Positions 53,022 to 62,016 of a stretch of 64,000 bases of DNA are shown one piece after another. A program made the position numbers and the translations under genes. The stretch is from Fictibacillus terranigra (GTDB lineage Bacteria; Bacillota; Bacilli; Bacillales; Fictibacillaceae). Position 1 is the first letter of the stretch. Each line of letters begins with the position of its first letter. The notes below the pieces were generated by a model. That model was not told where the DNA came from. It did not search any database and was given only the letters and a program-made list of their open reading frames with translations. The stretch is taken from assembly GCF_030412265.1 (NCBI RefSeq), contig NZ_JAUHLN010000002.1, positions 1 through 64,000 on the forward strand. Reading direction: 5' to 3'.

Positions 53022-54515
53022 ATGAAGTATGTCATTGGCATTGACTTAGGAACGAGTGCGGTTAAAACGATCTTAGTGAACCAAAATGGAGAAGTATGTG
53101 CAGAGGTTTCCAAAAGTTATCCACTCATTCAGGAAAGGTCGGGGTACAACGAACAAAATCCAGAAGAGTGGGTACATCAAACCATCCAGGCTTTGGCTGA
53201 TCTCGTCTCACAGTCCCAAGTTCAGCAGATTGAAGGAATCAGTTACTCTGGACAAATGCATGGGCTTGTTCTATTGGATGAAAATCAGCGTGTCCTTCGG
53301 AATGCGATTCTTTGGAACGATACAAGAACAACGCCTCAATGCCGAAAGATAAAGGAAGAGTTTGAAGAACAGCTGCTGAACATTACAAAAAATCCTGTGT
53401 TAGAAGGCTTTACCTTACCGAAAATCTTATGGGTAAAGGAACATGAACCAGAGACGTTTGAAAAAACGTCTGTGTTTTTGCTTCCTAAAGATTATGTGAG
53501 ACTTCGAATGACGGGTGCCATCAACAGTGAATTTTCGGATGCCGCGGGAACCTTGCTGTTAAATGTGACAAGTAAAACGTGGAGCGGAGAAATCTGCCGC
53601 AAATTTGGAATTCCAGAATCCATTTGTCCGCCGCTGGTTGAATCCCATGATTGTGTAGGGACGTTGCTTCCAAGCATTGCAGCGGAAACAGGATTGTCAG
53701 AGAAAACGAAAGTTTTCGCAGGTGGGGCGGATAATGCGTGTGGGGCAATCGGTGCGGGAATTCTCTCTCCTGGAAAAACATTGTGCAGTATCGGAACATC
53801 TGGGGTCATCCTTTCACATGAGGAAGACAAAGGGAAGGATTTTAAAGGTAAAGTTCACTTTTTTAATCATGGAAAGGCTGATGCTTTTTATGCCATGGGT
53901 GTTACACTCGCTGCGGGCTACAGTTTAAGCTGGTTTAAGGAAACGTTTGCTCCAGAAGAAACGTTTGAGCAACTGCTTAAGGGAATGGAGTCCGTCCCGA
54001 TCGGAGCAAGTGGACTCTTATTCACTCCATATTTAGTGGGTGAGAGAACGCCTCATGCGGGCTCATCCATTCGTGGAAGTTTTATTGGGATGGATGGAGG
54101 CCATAAAAGAGAGCATTTTATCAGGGCTGTATTGGAAGGTATTACTTTTTCGCTTCAGGAATCTATTAATTTATTCCGTCAACAAGGGAAAAGGGTCGAT
54201 ACCATTATCTCCATTGGAGGCGGCGCTAAAAACGAAACATGGCTCCAAATGCAAGCCGATATTTTTAATGCAAAGGTCATCAAGCTGAAAAGTGAACAAG
54301 GACCCGCGATGGGTGCAGCTATGTTGGCTGCCTTCGGTAATGGATGGTTTACATCCTTGGAAGAATGTGCCGGCCAGTTTATTAAAGAGGATGCGGTATT
54401 TTATCCAGAAGAACAAAGTGTCCAAAAGTATGAAGGGCTGTTTAACCTATACCAGCGAATCTTTGACCTAACCAGAGACTTGAATGTTGCGTTAGCAGCC
54501 TATCGTGATCAATAA
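53022..54515 (+). CDS. xylB: Xylulokinase
   Basis: A 497-residue FGGY-family kinase phosphorylating D-xylulose to xylulose 5-phosphate. N-terminal phosphate-1 motif IGIDLGTSAVKTILV, substrate loop YSGQMHGLVLLD, catalytic Asp237 in GGADNACGAIGAG, and the FGGY adenosine motif ISIGGGAKNETWLQMQADIF. AGGAGG box; 39 bases after xylA, same operon. Confidence 0.96.
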   Translation: MKYVIGIDLGTSAVKTILVNQNGEVCAEVSKSYPLIQERSGYNEQNPEEWVHQTIQALADLVSQSQVQQIEGISYSGQMHGLVLLDENQRVLRNAILWNDTRTTPQCRKIKEEFEEQLLNITKNPVLEGFTLPKILWVKEHEPETFEKTSVFLLPKDYVRLRMTGAINSEFSDAAGTLLLNVTSKTWSGEICRKFGIPESICPPLVESHDCVGTLLPSIAAETGLSEKTKVFAGGADNACGAIGAGILSPGKTLCSIGTSGVILSHEEDKGKDFKGKVHFFNHGKADAFYAMGVTLAAGYSLSWFKETFAPEETFEQLLKGMESVPIGASGLLFTPYLVGERTPHAGSSIRGSFIGMDGGHKREHFIRAVLEGITFSLQESINLFRQQGKRVDTIISIGGGAKNETWLQMQADIFNAKVIKLKSEQGPAMGAAMLAAFGNGWFTSLEECAGQFIKEDAVFYPEEQSVQKYEGLFNLYQRIFDLTRDLNVALAAYRDQ

Positions 54516-54548
54516 CCGCATTGAATATTGAATGTTTGGTTTTATAAC

Positions 54549-55513
54549 TTGAAAATGGGTGTGTTCGCTGTATTGTTCTCTAAAAAGCCGTTGGAAGAAG
54601 CTTTGGACTATATACAAGAGAACGGACTGGATACGGTTGAAATCGGCACAGGTGGTTATGTAGGGGATGCGCATTGTAAACCTTCAGAGCTGTTGGCGGA
54701 TAAAGCTAAACTTAAACAGTTTAAAGAGGCATTTGATTCTCGTGGTATCCGAATCAGCGCGTTAAGTTGCCACGGGAACGCCTTACATCCAAATAAGGAC
54801 ATCGCAAACCAGCATAATCAAGCTTTTCAAGATACGGTGCGCCTTGCATCAGCCCTAGGGATTGAAAATGTGGTAACCTTTTCAGGGTGTCCAGGGGAAT
54901 CCGACTATTCTTTACATCCTGTCTGGATCACATGCCCATGGCCGAATGATTTTTCAGATGTCGTCAACTGGCAATGGACTGAAAAAGTCATTCCTTATTG
55001 GAAAGAGCAGAATGAAATTCTAAGAGCTCATGGGGTGAAAGCTGCCATTGAGCAGCATCCAGGTTTCGTCGTCTATAACACAGAGACGTTACTGCGGTTA
55101 AGAACGGAATGCGGTGACCAAATTGGTGCAACTTTGATCCAAGCCATTACTTCTGGCAGGGAATGAATCCTGTTGCTTGTATTAAAGCATTAGGAAAAGA
55201 GGATGCATTGTTTCATTTCCATGCCAAGGATACAAGGTTAGACGGACAAAACAACCCATTAAACGGTGTTCTTGATACGAAGAGCTACAGCGACGCTGAA
55301 AACCCGCTCTTGGATTTTTAGAACGGTCGGATACGGTCATGGTGAAGATACATGGAAAGAAATCATCAGTGCTCTTCAAACAACTATAACGGCGCCATCA
55401 GCATTGAACATGAAGATGGACTAATGAGTGGAGAAGAAGGATTTACGAAAGCAGTCACCTTTTTGCGAGACAAAATTATTGAAAAAGGAGCTGTTGAAAT
55501 GTGGCGGGTGTAA
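54549..55513 (+). pseudogene. Sugar isomerase/epimerase, frameshifted
   Basis: A TIM-barrel isomerase (IolE/AP endonuclease 2 family, about 320 residues) broken by at least three frameshifts. The first 200 codons are open (MGVFAVLFSKKPLEEALDYI, DTVEIGTGGYVGDAHCKP, CHGNALHPNKDIANQHNQAF, VKAAIEQHPGFVVYNTETLL). A one-base loss near 55130 shifts to DPSHYFWQGMNPVACIKALG with HFHAKDTRLDGQNNPLNGVL. Further shifts near 55300 and 55380 lead to FRTVGYGHGEDTWKEIISAL and YNGAISIEHEDGLMSGEEGF. Metal-ligand motifs are present but not in one frame. It lies directly after xylB. Confidence 0.85.
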
Positions 55514-56700
55514 ACAAAAAGCAAGTAAGAATAGGAATGATAGGGTACAAGTTTATGGGAAAAGCCCATTCTCATGCGTATCGTGACGTCTCGTTTTATT
55601 TTGATCCAGCCGTAGAGCCTGTTTTACAGGTACTGTGCGGCAGAAATGAAGAAAACGTTAAGGAAGCAGCTGCCAAAATGGGATGGAAAAGCTATGAAAC
55701 CGATTGGAGAAAACTCATCGAACGGGAAGACATTGATTTAATCGATGTCGTTACTCCGAATAACAGCCACGCTGAAATCGCCATCGCAGCGGCTGAAGCT
55801 GGAAAACATGTTTTTTGCGAAAAGCCGTTGGCGATGACACTGGAACAGTCCCAACGCATGCAAGAAGCGGTCGAGAAAAACGGTGTCATCCATATGATTA
55901 ATCATAACTACCGTTTTGTTCCGGCTATTCAGCTCGCGAAAAAACTAATCGACAGCGGAAGGCTAGGGAAAATTTATCATATACGGTCTACATATTTGCA
56001 GGATTGGATCATGGATCCGCAGTTTCCTCTCGTCTGGCGTTTAAGTAAAGAAGTGTGCGGATCAGGCTCGCATGGGGACCTGGCTGCTCACAGCATTGAT
56101 CTGGCAAGGTTCTTAGTCGGTGAGTTTAAAGAAGTAAACGGGATCCTGGAAACATTTATTAAACAGCGACCTATTGTGGAAGACAGCTCTGGTTTAAGCG
56201 GAAAAGCATCGAGTGATCAAATGGGAGAAGTGGATGTAGATGATGCAAGCGTGTTTATGGCCCGGTTTGAAAATGGTGCGATTGGTACGTTTGAAGCGAG
56301 TCGTTTTGCTGGCGGAAACCGAAATGGCAACCGTTTCGAAATTAATGGAGAAAAAGGGTCCATCCGCTGGGATATGGAGAACATGAATAACCTCGAAATA
56401 TTTTTTCTGGATGATGAACCGGGTTTGCAAGGATTTAGAACGATCAACTGTACAGAGGAGATCCATCCATATGCAGGAGCCTATTGGCCTGCAGGACATA
56501 TTATTGGCTACGAGCATACGTTTATCAACCTTACGCTGGAGTTATTAAATGGTGTAGATAAAGGGTATAGCCCGTCTCCTAACTTTATTGACGGTGTAAG
56601 AAACCAGGCAGTATTAGCAGCAGTAGAGAAATCTTCACGTTCAAGGCAATGGGTTTCGATTTCAGAATTACTTCAAAATCAGAAAACAACTGCTCTCTAA
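55501..56700 (+). CDS. Gfo/Idh/MocA-family oxidoreductase
   Basis: A 399-residue sugar oxidoreductase: IGMIGYKFMGKAHSHAYRDV (Rossmann), VFCEKPLAMT (EKP lysine), GSGSHGDLAAHSIDLARFLV with the catalytic His, and the ANGAIG-type FENGAIGTFEASRFAGGNRN. GTG start behind AAAAGGAG, overlapping the end of the broken isomerase. Larger than the average member, as in enzymes acting with TIM-barrel isomerases on inositol-like or 3-keto sugars. Confidence 0.92.
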   Translation: MAGVNKKQVRIGMIGYKFMGKAHSHAYRDVSFYFDPAVEPVLQVLCGRNEENVKEAAAKMGWKSYETDWRKLIEREDIDLIDVVTPNNSHAEIAIAAAEAGKHVFCEKPLAMTLEQSQRMQEAVEKNGVIHMINHNYRFVPAIQLAKKLIDSGRLGKIYHIRSTYLQDWIMDPQFPLVWRLSKEVCGSGSHGDLAAHSIDLARFLVGEFKEVNGILETFIKQRPIVEDSSGLSGKASSDQMGEVDVDDASVFMARFENGAIGTFEASRFAGGNRNGNRFEINGEKGSIRWDMENMNNLEIFFLDDEPGLQGFRTINCTEEIHPYAGAYWPAGHIIGYEHTFINLTLELLNGVDKGYSPSPNFIDGVRNQAVLAAVEKSSRSRQWVSISELLQNQKTTAL

Positions 56701-56822
56701 GAAAGTTCCGTGTCTAGGCTCAAAAAAGCCGTTGAGTCCTTTCATTCATTCACTGCGGTACAAGCTAAGGTTTCTAAAACTTTTATTAAACGTACCAACT
56801 ATAGAAGGTTAGGAGTTATCCG

Positions 56823-57446
56823 ATGAAAAAAGCTTTGATTGTATGGGGCGGCTGGGATGGACATCAACCAGACCTGGTCGCTGATATTTTTGCAGGAATA
56901 TTGAGGGAAGAAGATTTTGAAGTTACTGTTTCTGATTCATTGGACGCGTTTACGGATGCAGAAAAGATGGGTGTTCTAGACTTAATTGTACCCGTTTGGA
57001 CCATGGGAACGATAACGCAGGAACAACTGAGACCATTGCTTGATACAGTGCATGCTGGCTGCGGAATTGCAGGTTGCCACGGTGGTATGGGAGATTCATT
57101 TCGAAATGAAGTTGAGTTTCAATACATGGTCGGTGGACAGTGGGTAGCTCATCCTGGCAATGACGGTGTTTTGTATGAAGTGAATATAAAAGACCCGGAG
57201 AATCCTCTAACCAAAGAGATCGAAGATTTCAAAGTGAAGTCAGAGAAGTATTACATGCATATCGATCCTGCTGTGAAAGTTCATGCAACAACGAGTTTTA
57301 GTGACGTAAAAATGCCCGTAGTTTGGACAAAAAAATGGGGGAAGGGCAGAGTGTACTACAACAGTCTCGGACATCAAGCAGATATTGTGGCAATGCCACC
57401 CGTTAAGGAACTAATGCGCCGTGGATTTTTATGGGCTGCTAAATAA
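56823..57446 (+). CDS. ThuA-domain protein
   Basis: A 207-residue ThuA-family (trehalose utilisation) protein with a class I amidotransferase-like fold: ALIVWGGWDGHQPDLVADIF, VPVWTMGTITQEQLRPLL, AGCGIAGCHGGMGDSFRNEV, QYMVGGQWVAHPG and RVYYNSLGHQADIV. ThuA proteins are typically found with Gfo/Idh/MocA dehydrogenases of the ThuB kind in 3-keto-disaccharide routes. Here two such genes flank it. TTAGGAG box. Biochemical role not settled. Confidence 0.9.
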   Translation: MKKALIVWGGWDGHQPDLVADIFAGILREEDFEVTVSDSLDAFTDAEKMGVLDLIVPVWTMGTITQEQLRPLLDTVHAGCGIAGCHGGMGDSFRNEVEFQYMVGGQWVAHPGNDGVLYEVNIKDPENPLTKEIEDFKVKSEKYYMHIDPAVKVHATTSFSDVKMPVVWTKKWGKGRVYYNSLGHQADIVAMPPVKELMRRGFLWAAK

Positions 57447-57464
57447 TAAGGGAGGCTTTAAAAA

Positions 57465-58571
57465 ATGAAACAAATTAAAGTGGGAATTATAGGCTGTGGG
57501 TATATTAGCCGCATCTATATTACCAATCTAAAGAAATATCCCGGCGTTGAGTTAGTTGCGTGTGCAGATTTGGACGTGGAACGTGCACAGGCATGTGCTG
57601 AAGAATTTGGATTAGAAAAAGCTTATACCGTGAATGAAATGCTTGCCGATCACGAAATTGAAATCGTCGTTAATTTAACGATTCCTAAGGCACATGCTAC
57701 TGTCTGTAAAGACGCTCTTCAAGCGGGAAAACACGTTTATGTTGAGAAGCCGCTAGCTGTTACCTGCGAGGAAGGTCAGGAAATTTTAGAACTTGCTAGT
57801 GAGAAAGGGCTACGAGTGGCAAGCGCACCAGAAACCTTTCTCGGGGGCGGCATTCAAACATGTCGAAAGCTTATTGATGAGGGAGAGATTGGCACTCCGG
57901 TTTCTGTTACCGGTTTAATGCTGTGCGGCGGCCATGAACATTGGCATCCAGATCCGGAATTTTATTATGAGTTAGGCGGTGGTCCGATGTTTGATATGGG
58001 ACCTTATTATTTGACGGCATTTGTTACGCTTCTCGGTCCCATTCGCCGTGTGACGGCATCAGCAGCTATTTCATACCCAGAGCGCACCATTACAAGTGAA
58101 AAGAAGTATGGAAAGAAAATATCGGTTGAAATACCTACGCATATCGCTGGAGTAATCGATTTTGAAAGCGGTGCGGTCGGTACCCTTATTACCAGCTTCG
58201 ATGCAATGGCGGGTACCGTACTGCCCAACATTGAGATTCATGGCAGCAAGGGCACACTTCTTGTACCTGATCCAAATTATTTTGGGGGCACAGTTAAGCT
58301 TCGCCGTGTAGGAAGCAACGTATGGGAGGAAATTCCACTTACGCACGGATATACCGATAATAACCGAGGAATCGGCGTTGCGGACCTCGCACGAGCCATT
58401 ACAGAAGGTGATGATCATAGAGCTCATGGAGATATGGCGTATCATGTTTTGGAAGCGATGCAAGGTTTCCATAATGCATCTCTTGAAAGTAAACATTATT
58501 TAATGCAAAGTACATGCAGACGCCCTGCAGCAATGCCGCGACAAAATGTAGAGATTAAGGGAGTTCGATGA
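57465..58571 (+). CDS. Gfo/Idh/MocA-family oxidoreductase (ThuB-like position)
   Basis: A 368-residue enzyme: VGIIGCGYISRIYITNLKKY, VYVEKPLAVTCEEGQEIL (EKP), GGHEHWHPDPEFYYELGGGP then MFDMGPYYLTAFV with the usual catalytic Tyr/His replaced region, and ITSFDAMAGTVLPNIEIHG. It starts 18 bases after the ThuA gene behind GGGAGG and overlaps the mutarotase fragment. The predicted activity is oxidation of a sugar hydroxyl, possibly at C3. Confidence 0.91.
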   Translation: MKQIKVGIIGCGYISRIYITNLKKYPGVELVACADLDVERAQACAEEFGLEKAYTVNEMLADHEIEIVVNLTIPKAHATVCKDALQAGKHVYVEKPLAVTCEEGQEILELASEKGLRVASAPETFLGGGIQTCRKLIDEGEIGTPVSVTGLMLCGGHEHWHPDPEFYYELGGGPMFDMGPYYLTAFVTLLGPIRRVTASAAISYPERTITSEKKYGKKISVEIPTHIAGVIDFESGAVGTLITSFDAMAGTVLPNIEIHGSKGTLLVPDPNYFGGTVKLRRVGSNVWEEIPLTHGYTDNNRGIGVADLARAITEGDDHRAHGDMAYHVLEAMQGFHNASLESKHYLMQSTCRRPAAMPRQNVEIKGVR

Positions 58572-58790
58572 CAGCCTACATTGAAGAGATACTGTATTTT
58601 AATGAAGCGGCGATTAGGGCAGGAAATGAGTATCTGGAGATAGTTCTGGTACCTAAATGGGGAAGTAACCTTATTTCTTTAAAATGGAAAAAGGAAAACT
58701 GAGAACTATAAAGAACTCCCTCCACAAAAGAGGAATACACTTTCGCCAACATTAACTGGATTTAAGGTATTGTCCCAGGAGAACGTTTAA
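58568..58790 (+). pseudogene. Aldose 1-epimerase (mutarotase) N-terminal relic
   Basis: ATG overlaps the previous stop (ATGA). The 44-codon frame includes AAIRAGNEYLEIVLVPKWGS and NLISLKWKKEN, the first strands of galactose-mutarotase-like proteins. After the stop, another frame gives KELPPQKRNTLSPTLTGFKV, matching the next family segment. Catalytic His and Glu residues are gone. Confidence 0.6.
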
Positions 58791-58879
58791 CGTTTAAAAG
58801 CAAAATTTCAATATCAAAAAAGAGCTCAGGAGTTCATAGTGCATGACTCTGATATATCCTTGAACTTAATAACAATACC

Positions 58880-58911
58880 ACCTTTCCTTCTCATCCGTTG
58901 GAAAGGTTTTT
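58880..58911 (+). terminator. Terminator at the end of the xyl-linked gene cluster
   Basis: ACCTTTCC (58880-58887) pairs with GGAAAGGT (58900-58907) and is followed by a T-run. Confidence 0.65.
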
Positions 58912-59008
58912 GTGTTGTTACCATCCAACATGAACCGCCATATGTAGATGGAAGCGGTGGTACGCTGCGCTATTCACGCCTTCAAAAGATGCGGTAAGCT
59001 AATGTTGT

Positions 59009-59263
59009 TCAGCAAAGAACTTGTTTTAGGCGTTCTCCGTCCTTGATAGCGTTGATTCCATCGACAATAATAAGAAGAACATCACGTTCCTTAATGGTTA
59101 GGATAAAAGAAACGATTTTTGGAATGCATTCCACCCTGAACGACTCTCCGTTTTTTTTATATAGGTAAATGTCACTATCAATTGCTTTGGATAGTCGATA
59201 AAAGTCTACAATTTTCAAGATCGTAAATGCAGAAGCGGATACCTTGAAAGATAAAATGTTCAT
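59009..59263 (-). CDS. HPr-like protein lacking phosphorylation sites
   Basis: An 84-residue protein with the HPr fold pattern: SFKVSASAFT, SKAIDSDIYLYKKNGESFRV, ECIPKIVSFILTIKERDVLL and a C-terminal helix DGERLKQVL. In PTS HPr the His15 and Ser46 segments read GIHARPA and KSIMGVMSLG; here they read ASAFTIL and ECIPKIVSF, so His is absent and Ser is Cys. Both PTS transfer and HPr-kinase control should be lost. AGGAGAAGGGAGAG lies upstream. Family call is from pattern alignment by eye. Confidence 0.6.
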   Translation of the reverse strand: MNILSFKVSASAFTILKIVDFYRLSKAIDSDIYLYKKNGESFRVECIPKIVSFILTIKERDVLLIIVDGINAIKDGERLKQVLC

Positions 59264-59542
59264 AATTCCTACTCTCCCTTCTCCTGAAGACTACACTGTT
59301 CTCTTGATTTCATTGTTGCACAATACAGTTATACCAAGTAGAGGGTTATTTTGTCATAAAACCACTTGTTTTGTTGAAGGAAAATAATAGATTTTTTCTA
59401 CTCACCATTTTGACTATCCAGGCGGCATGAAATCGATAGCTTCTGTTTTTTTCTTACAATTCTGAATAAAATTCATGTATCCTTACCATTCATGTAATAA
59501 ACCACTTGTATACTTTAATGGAATACATACAAAGGAGAATGT
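59264..59542. other. Intergenic stretch
   Basis: AT-rich divergent gap between the HPr-like gene and the nucleotidase relic. Nothing recognised. Confidence 0.35.
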
Positions 59543-59853
59543 TTATGTTGTCCTATTAAGTTCTGTCATCGCTATTTGCTCTTTTCTTATGAGTGATTTT
59601 AGAGCGGCAGCAAATGAAAACCCGCAAAAAGCAACGGTGCTGAATTCTAATCGCATAAAATAAGTCCAGTTGTGAATCAATACGGAGATCGCGCTGGTGT
59701 TGCGAGACTTAAAACAGTTATTGATCGTGTTCGAGAAGAGAACCAAAAGACAATTGTGACATTCGGCGGAGATCTCGGGGGCGGAACGGTATTTTGCGGT
59801 GTGTTTCAAGGGTTTCCAATGGTACGAGCTTTTTATTGCGTAAATATATAAAT
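59543..59853 (+). pseudogene. Bifunctional metallophosphatase/5'-nucleotidase relic
   Basis: Behind AAAGGAG, a signal-peptide-like stretch (VVLLSSVIAICSFLMSDF, RAAANENP) ends in a stop near 59660. The next frame reads SPVVNQYGDRAGVARLKTVI then DRVREENQKTIVTFGGDLGG and GTVFCGVFQGFPMVRAF. GGDxxxGT-xxxxxxGxPMV is typical of the UshA/YfkN metallophosphatases. The gene is cut after about 100 codons and frameshifted. Confidence 0.6.
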
Positions 59854-60340
59854 ATGAGAGGGGAATCATCAATGTCAATAAAACCAGGAAAACCAGGCAT
59901 GGCACAAAAAATCGTTACAAAGACGAGGGGCGAAGAGGATTGAGAATAATAGCTTATATAAGTTATTGACACTTCGAAATTAATCAAGACAGGGCAGGTC
60001 ACCAAGACCTGTTTTTTAATTTGCTCAGTGATACGTCTGAACGAAGTAACATAAACTCTGATGTCCAAAGTGGAACCGATTGTTTGGAAATGGCAAAACA
60101 TGGGTTTGCTTTTTATCTTAGAAATGGGGATTTCATTCCTTGCAGTATTCTTGATTTTCAATTAATGGGTATAGCACTTTACAGGTTAAGAGAACCGTCT
60201 CCTTAATAAGACGGTTTTCTCATTACTGGAGAATCTTGTTCTCTATGAAACTAAACTGTTTTATAACAGATAATACCCTGCTCACCTTTTCACGGCAAAC
60301 AGGGTATCAGGAGTTGCATAAATTATTCATGGACGATCAC
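59854..60340. other. Gap with two terminators and one mini-ORF
   Basis: A GAGAGGGG box precedes ATG at about 59872 and 23 codons (MSIKPGKPGMAQKIVTKTRG), probably a gene stump. CAGGTC/GACCTG with TTTTTT at about 59997-60019 and AACCGTCT/AGACGGTT (60193-60216) are terminators. Nothing else seen. Confidence 0.4.
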
Positions 60341-60469
60341 CTATGCTTCATGTTGTCCCATGCATCTCTCACATTCATAAACGTATGACTCATGCTGTTC
60401 CTCAATCGTTTTTCCGCATTCCCGGCATTGCTTCTTTGGCAAATTACGATAAAATTCCAACGTCAACAT
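60341..60469 (-). CDS. yhfH: YhfH-family small zinc-ribbon protein
   Basis: A 42-residue peptide with two CxxC knuckles: FYRNLPKKQCRECGKTIEEQ and then HESYVYECERCMGQHEA. The N-terminal FYRNLPKKQC pattern is that of the YhfH family of Bacillaceae. The ATG at 60469 lies behind AGGAGG with eight bases spacing. Function unknown; zinc binding is inferred from the four cysteines. Confidence 0.8.
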   Translation of the reverse strand: MLTLEFYRNLPKKQCRECGKTIEEQHESYVYECERCMGQHEA

Positions 60470-60663
60470 TCAGCATTACCTCCTGTTTTTTAATTAAATT
60501 CATTGTATTATAACAGATGAGAATCGTCAACAACTGTTATAGAATTATTTTAAAATACTACTAAACTCCTAGATTTTCCTTAAACGCTTATTTGTAAGTT
60601 CTGTTTTATATAGGCCAGCAAGTGCTAATTTGAATTAAAGGGCAGATCTAACTTAAGGAAGTA
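60470..60663. other. Short intergenic stretch
   Basis: AT-rich; promoter for yhfH expected on the minus strand. Nothing else recognised. Confidence 0.3.
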
Positions 60664-60918
60664 ATGACCGAACGTGAAGGAACACTTGAGAATATACGCT
60701 CACAAAAAGAGTTTGTCATTAACGTGGTATCATCTGAATTAGGTAATCAAATGCAGAAAACAGCTGAAAATTCTACCCGTCATGTTAATGAATTTGAGGA
60801 GGCGCAGTTAACTCCCATTCTTAGTGACTTAGTGAAGCCCTTGTGTGTAAAGGAAGCTCCGATCGAGATGGAAAGCCTGCTAGAGAATTTAAAAACAAGA
60901 AAAAACACCAGGGGATGA
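60664..60918 (+). pseudogene. Flavin reductase-like protein, fragment
   Basis: The 84-codon frame contains TLENIRSQKEFVINVVSSEL, NQMQKTAENSTRHVNEFEEA, QLTPILSDLVKPLCVKEAPI and EMESLL, the middle part of the FMN-binding DIM6/NTAB flavin-reductase family. N-terminal FMN-binding strands and the C-terminal part are missing. Confidence 0.65.
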
Positions 60919-61149
60919 AGCGTTTAAGGGACTATAATAATTTTTTTGCAAATTTGATCAGAAAGTGACAAAATTGCAGGAATATCCACCTTTCTTATCG
61001 AAATAGAAAGTCTTACAAGCTAAAATTACTTTAGTGGAGTTGCAGTGTCTCATGAGTTTTGGAGAGAATCTGCCAGCTATCCTGTCACTTTTTTGATCGA
61101 AGGGCCAAAAAGGCAAGGTAAATATTTTTAATAGAAAAGGATGGACTTC

Positions 61150-61803
61150 ATGAATATTAATCGATTAGGCGGATTTGTCTATTGGATAACCGAATGGATC
61201 ATGAGACTTGCCTATGTCCAATTCCTCTGGATTGTTTTTATAATCCTTGGTTTAGGAGTCTTTGGTTTTTTTCCCTCAACAGCCGCTATGTTTTCTGTAA
61301 CTCGTAAATGGGTGTCGGGGGAAGGAGATATCCCCATTTTTATAACATTTTGGCAGAGTTATAAGAAGGAATTTTTTAAGGTTAATACTCTAGGCTGGAT
61401 CCTTCTAGCAATGGCTTATTTCTTATATTCTGACTTTAAGTTCTTTACATTTGGTGAGAGTACCATTTTTTCAATCTTCAAAATTATTATTTCCATTGTA
61501 TTTTATTTATTTTTGACAATGTGTATTTACTTTTTCCCGATATATGTCCACTTCCAGTATAAGTTTTTAAACTATATTAAATACAGCTTTCTCTATAGTT
61601 TCGTTTCGCCAATGAAGACAGTGGGCTTATTCCTTGTAACGATTGGTATGTATTACTTATTTCTTAAAATGCCTGTTTTATTTTTATTTTTCAGTGGAAG
61701 CACGATTAGTTTTGTTTGGATGTCTGTTGTTTACAAGGTGTTGGAAAAGGGGACAGCGAAAAGTGAACTTTCAAAAAATTCAAAATCGATTGACAAAGTA
61801 TAA
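61150..61803 (+). CDS. YesL/DUF624 membrane protein
   Basis: About 217 residues with five to six membrane segments (LAYVQFLWIVFIILGLGVFG, FFPSTAAMFSVTRKWVSGEG, FYLFLTMCIYFFPIYVHF). The order FFPSTAAMF-xxRKW is the DUF624/YesL signature. Such proteins accompany carbohydrate ABC importers and LacI regulators, as here. AAAGGA lies eight bases before the ATG at 61150; ATG at 61141 is an alternative. Function unknown. Confidence 0.87.
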   Translation: MNINRLGGFVYWITEWIMRLAYVQFLWIVFIILGLGVFGFFPSTAAMFSVTRKWVSGEGDIPIFITFWQSYKKEFFKVNTLGWILLAMAYFLYSDFKFFTFGESTIFSIFKIIISIVFYLFLTMCIYFFPIYVHFQYKFLNYIKYSFLYSFVSPMKTVGLFLVTIGMYYLFLKMPVLFLFFSGSTISFVWMSVVYKVLEKGTAKSELSKNSKSIDKV

Positions 61804-61848
61804 TAACCAGGATAATATAAAACAAGAATTAAATATTCTATAATGATT

Positions 61849-61862
61849 TGGGAACGGTCCCG
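61849..61862. promoter_or_regulatory. LacI-type operator, distal
   Basis: TGGGAACGGTCCCG, near palindrome, upstream of the lacI gene at 62017. It recurs unchanged at 61977. Confidence 0.65.
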
Positions 61863-61952
61863 ATTCTAAAAGGAATTTCTGTCGAAAGGGATTGAAACCA
61901 TAGGTCTTCATCAAAGTTCTTTTATGCTAAAAGGCTATGGTTTAGTCAATTT

Positions 61953-61966
61953 TGAAAACGTTCCCA
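61953..61966 (+). promoter_or_regulatory. cre-like / LacI half-site
   Basis: TGAAAACGTTCCCA matches cre at 13 of 14 positions and shares the ACGTTCCCA half with the LacI operators, so either CcpA or the local LacI protein may bind. Confidence 0.4.
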
Positions 61967-61976
61967 CTTTCTTTTT

Positions 61977-61990
61977 TGGGAACGGTCCCG
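61977..61990. promoter_or_regulatory. LacI-type operator, proximal
   Basis: TGGGAACGGTCCCG, identical to the site at 61849, 27 bases before the lacI start. Suggests autoregulation. Confidence 0.7.
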
Positions 61991-62016
61991 ATTTTTCAAG
62001 GAGATGTGTGAAATAA

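Noticed and set aside
60269-60309. Inverted repeat ATACCCTG/CAGGGTAT as terminator of yhfH
   Set aside because: The stem is only eight bases with a 19-base loop and no T-run on the minus strand, so I do not call it a terminator.
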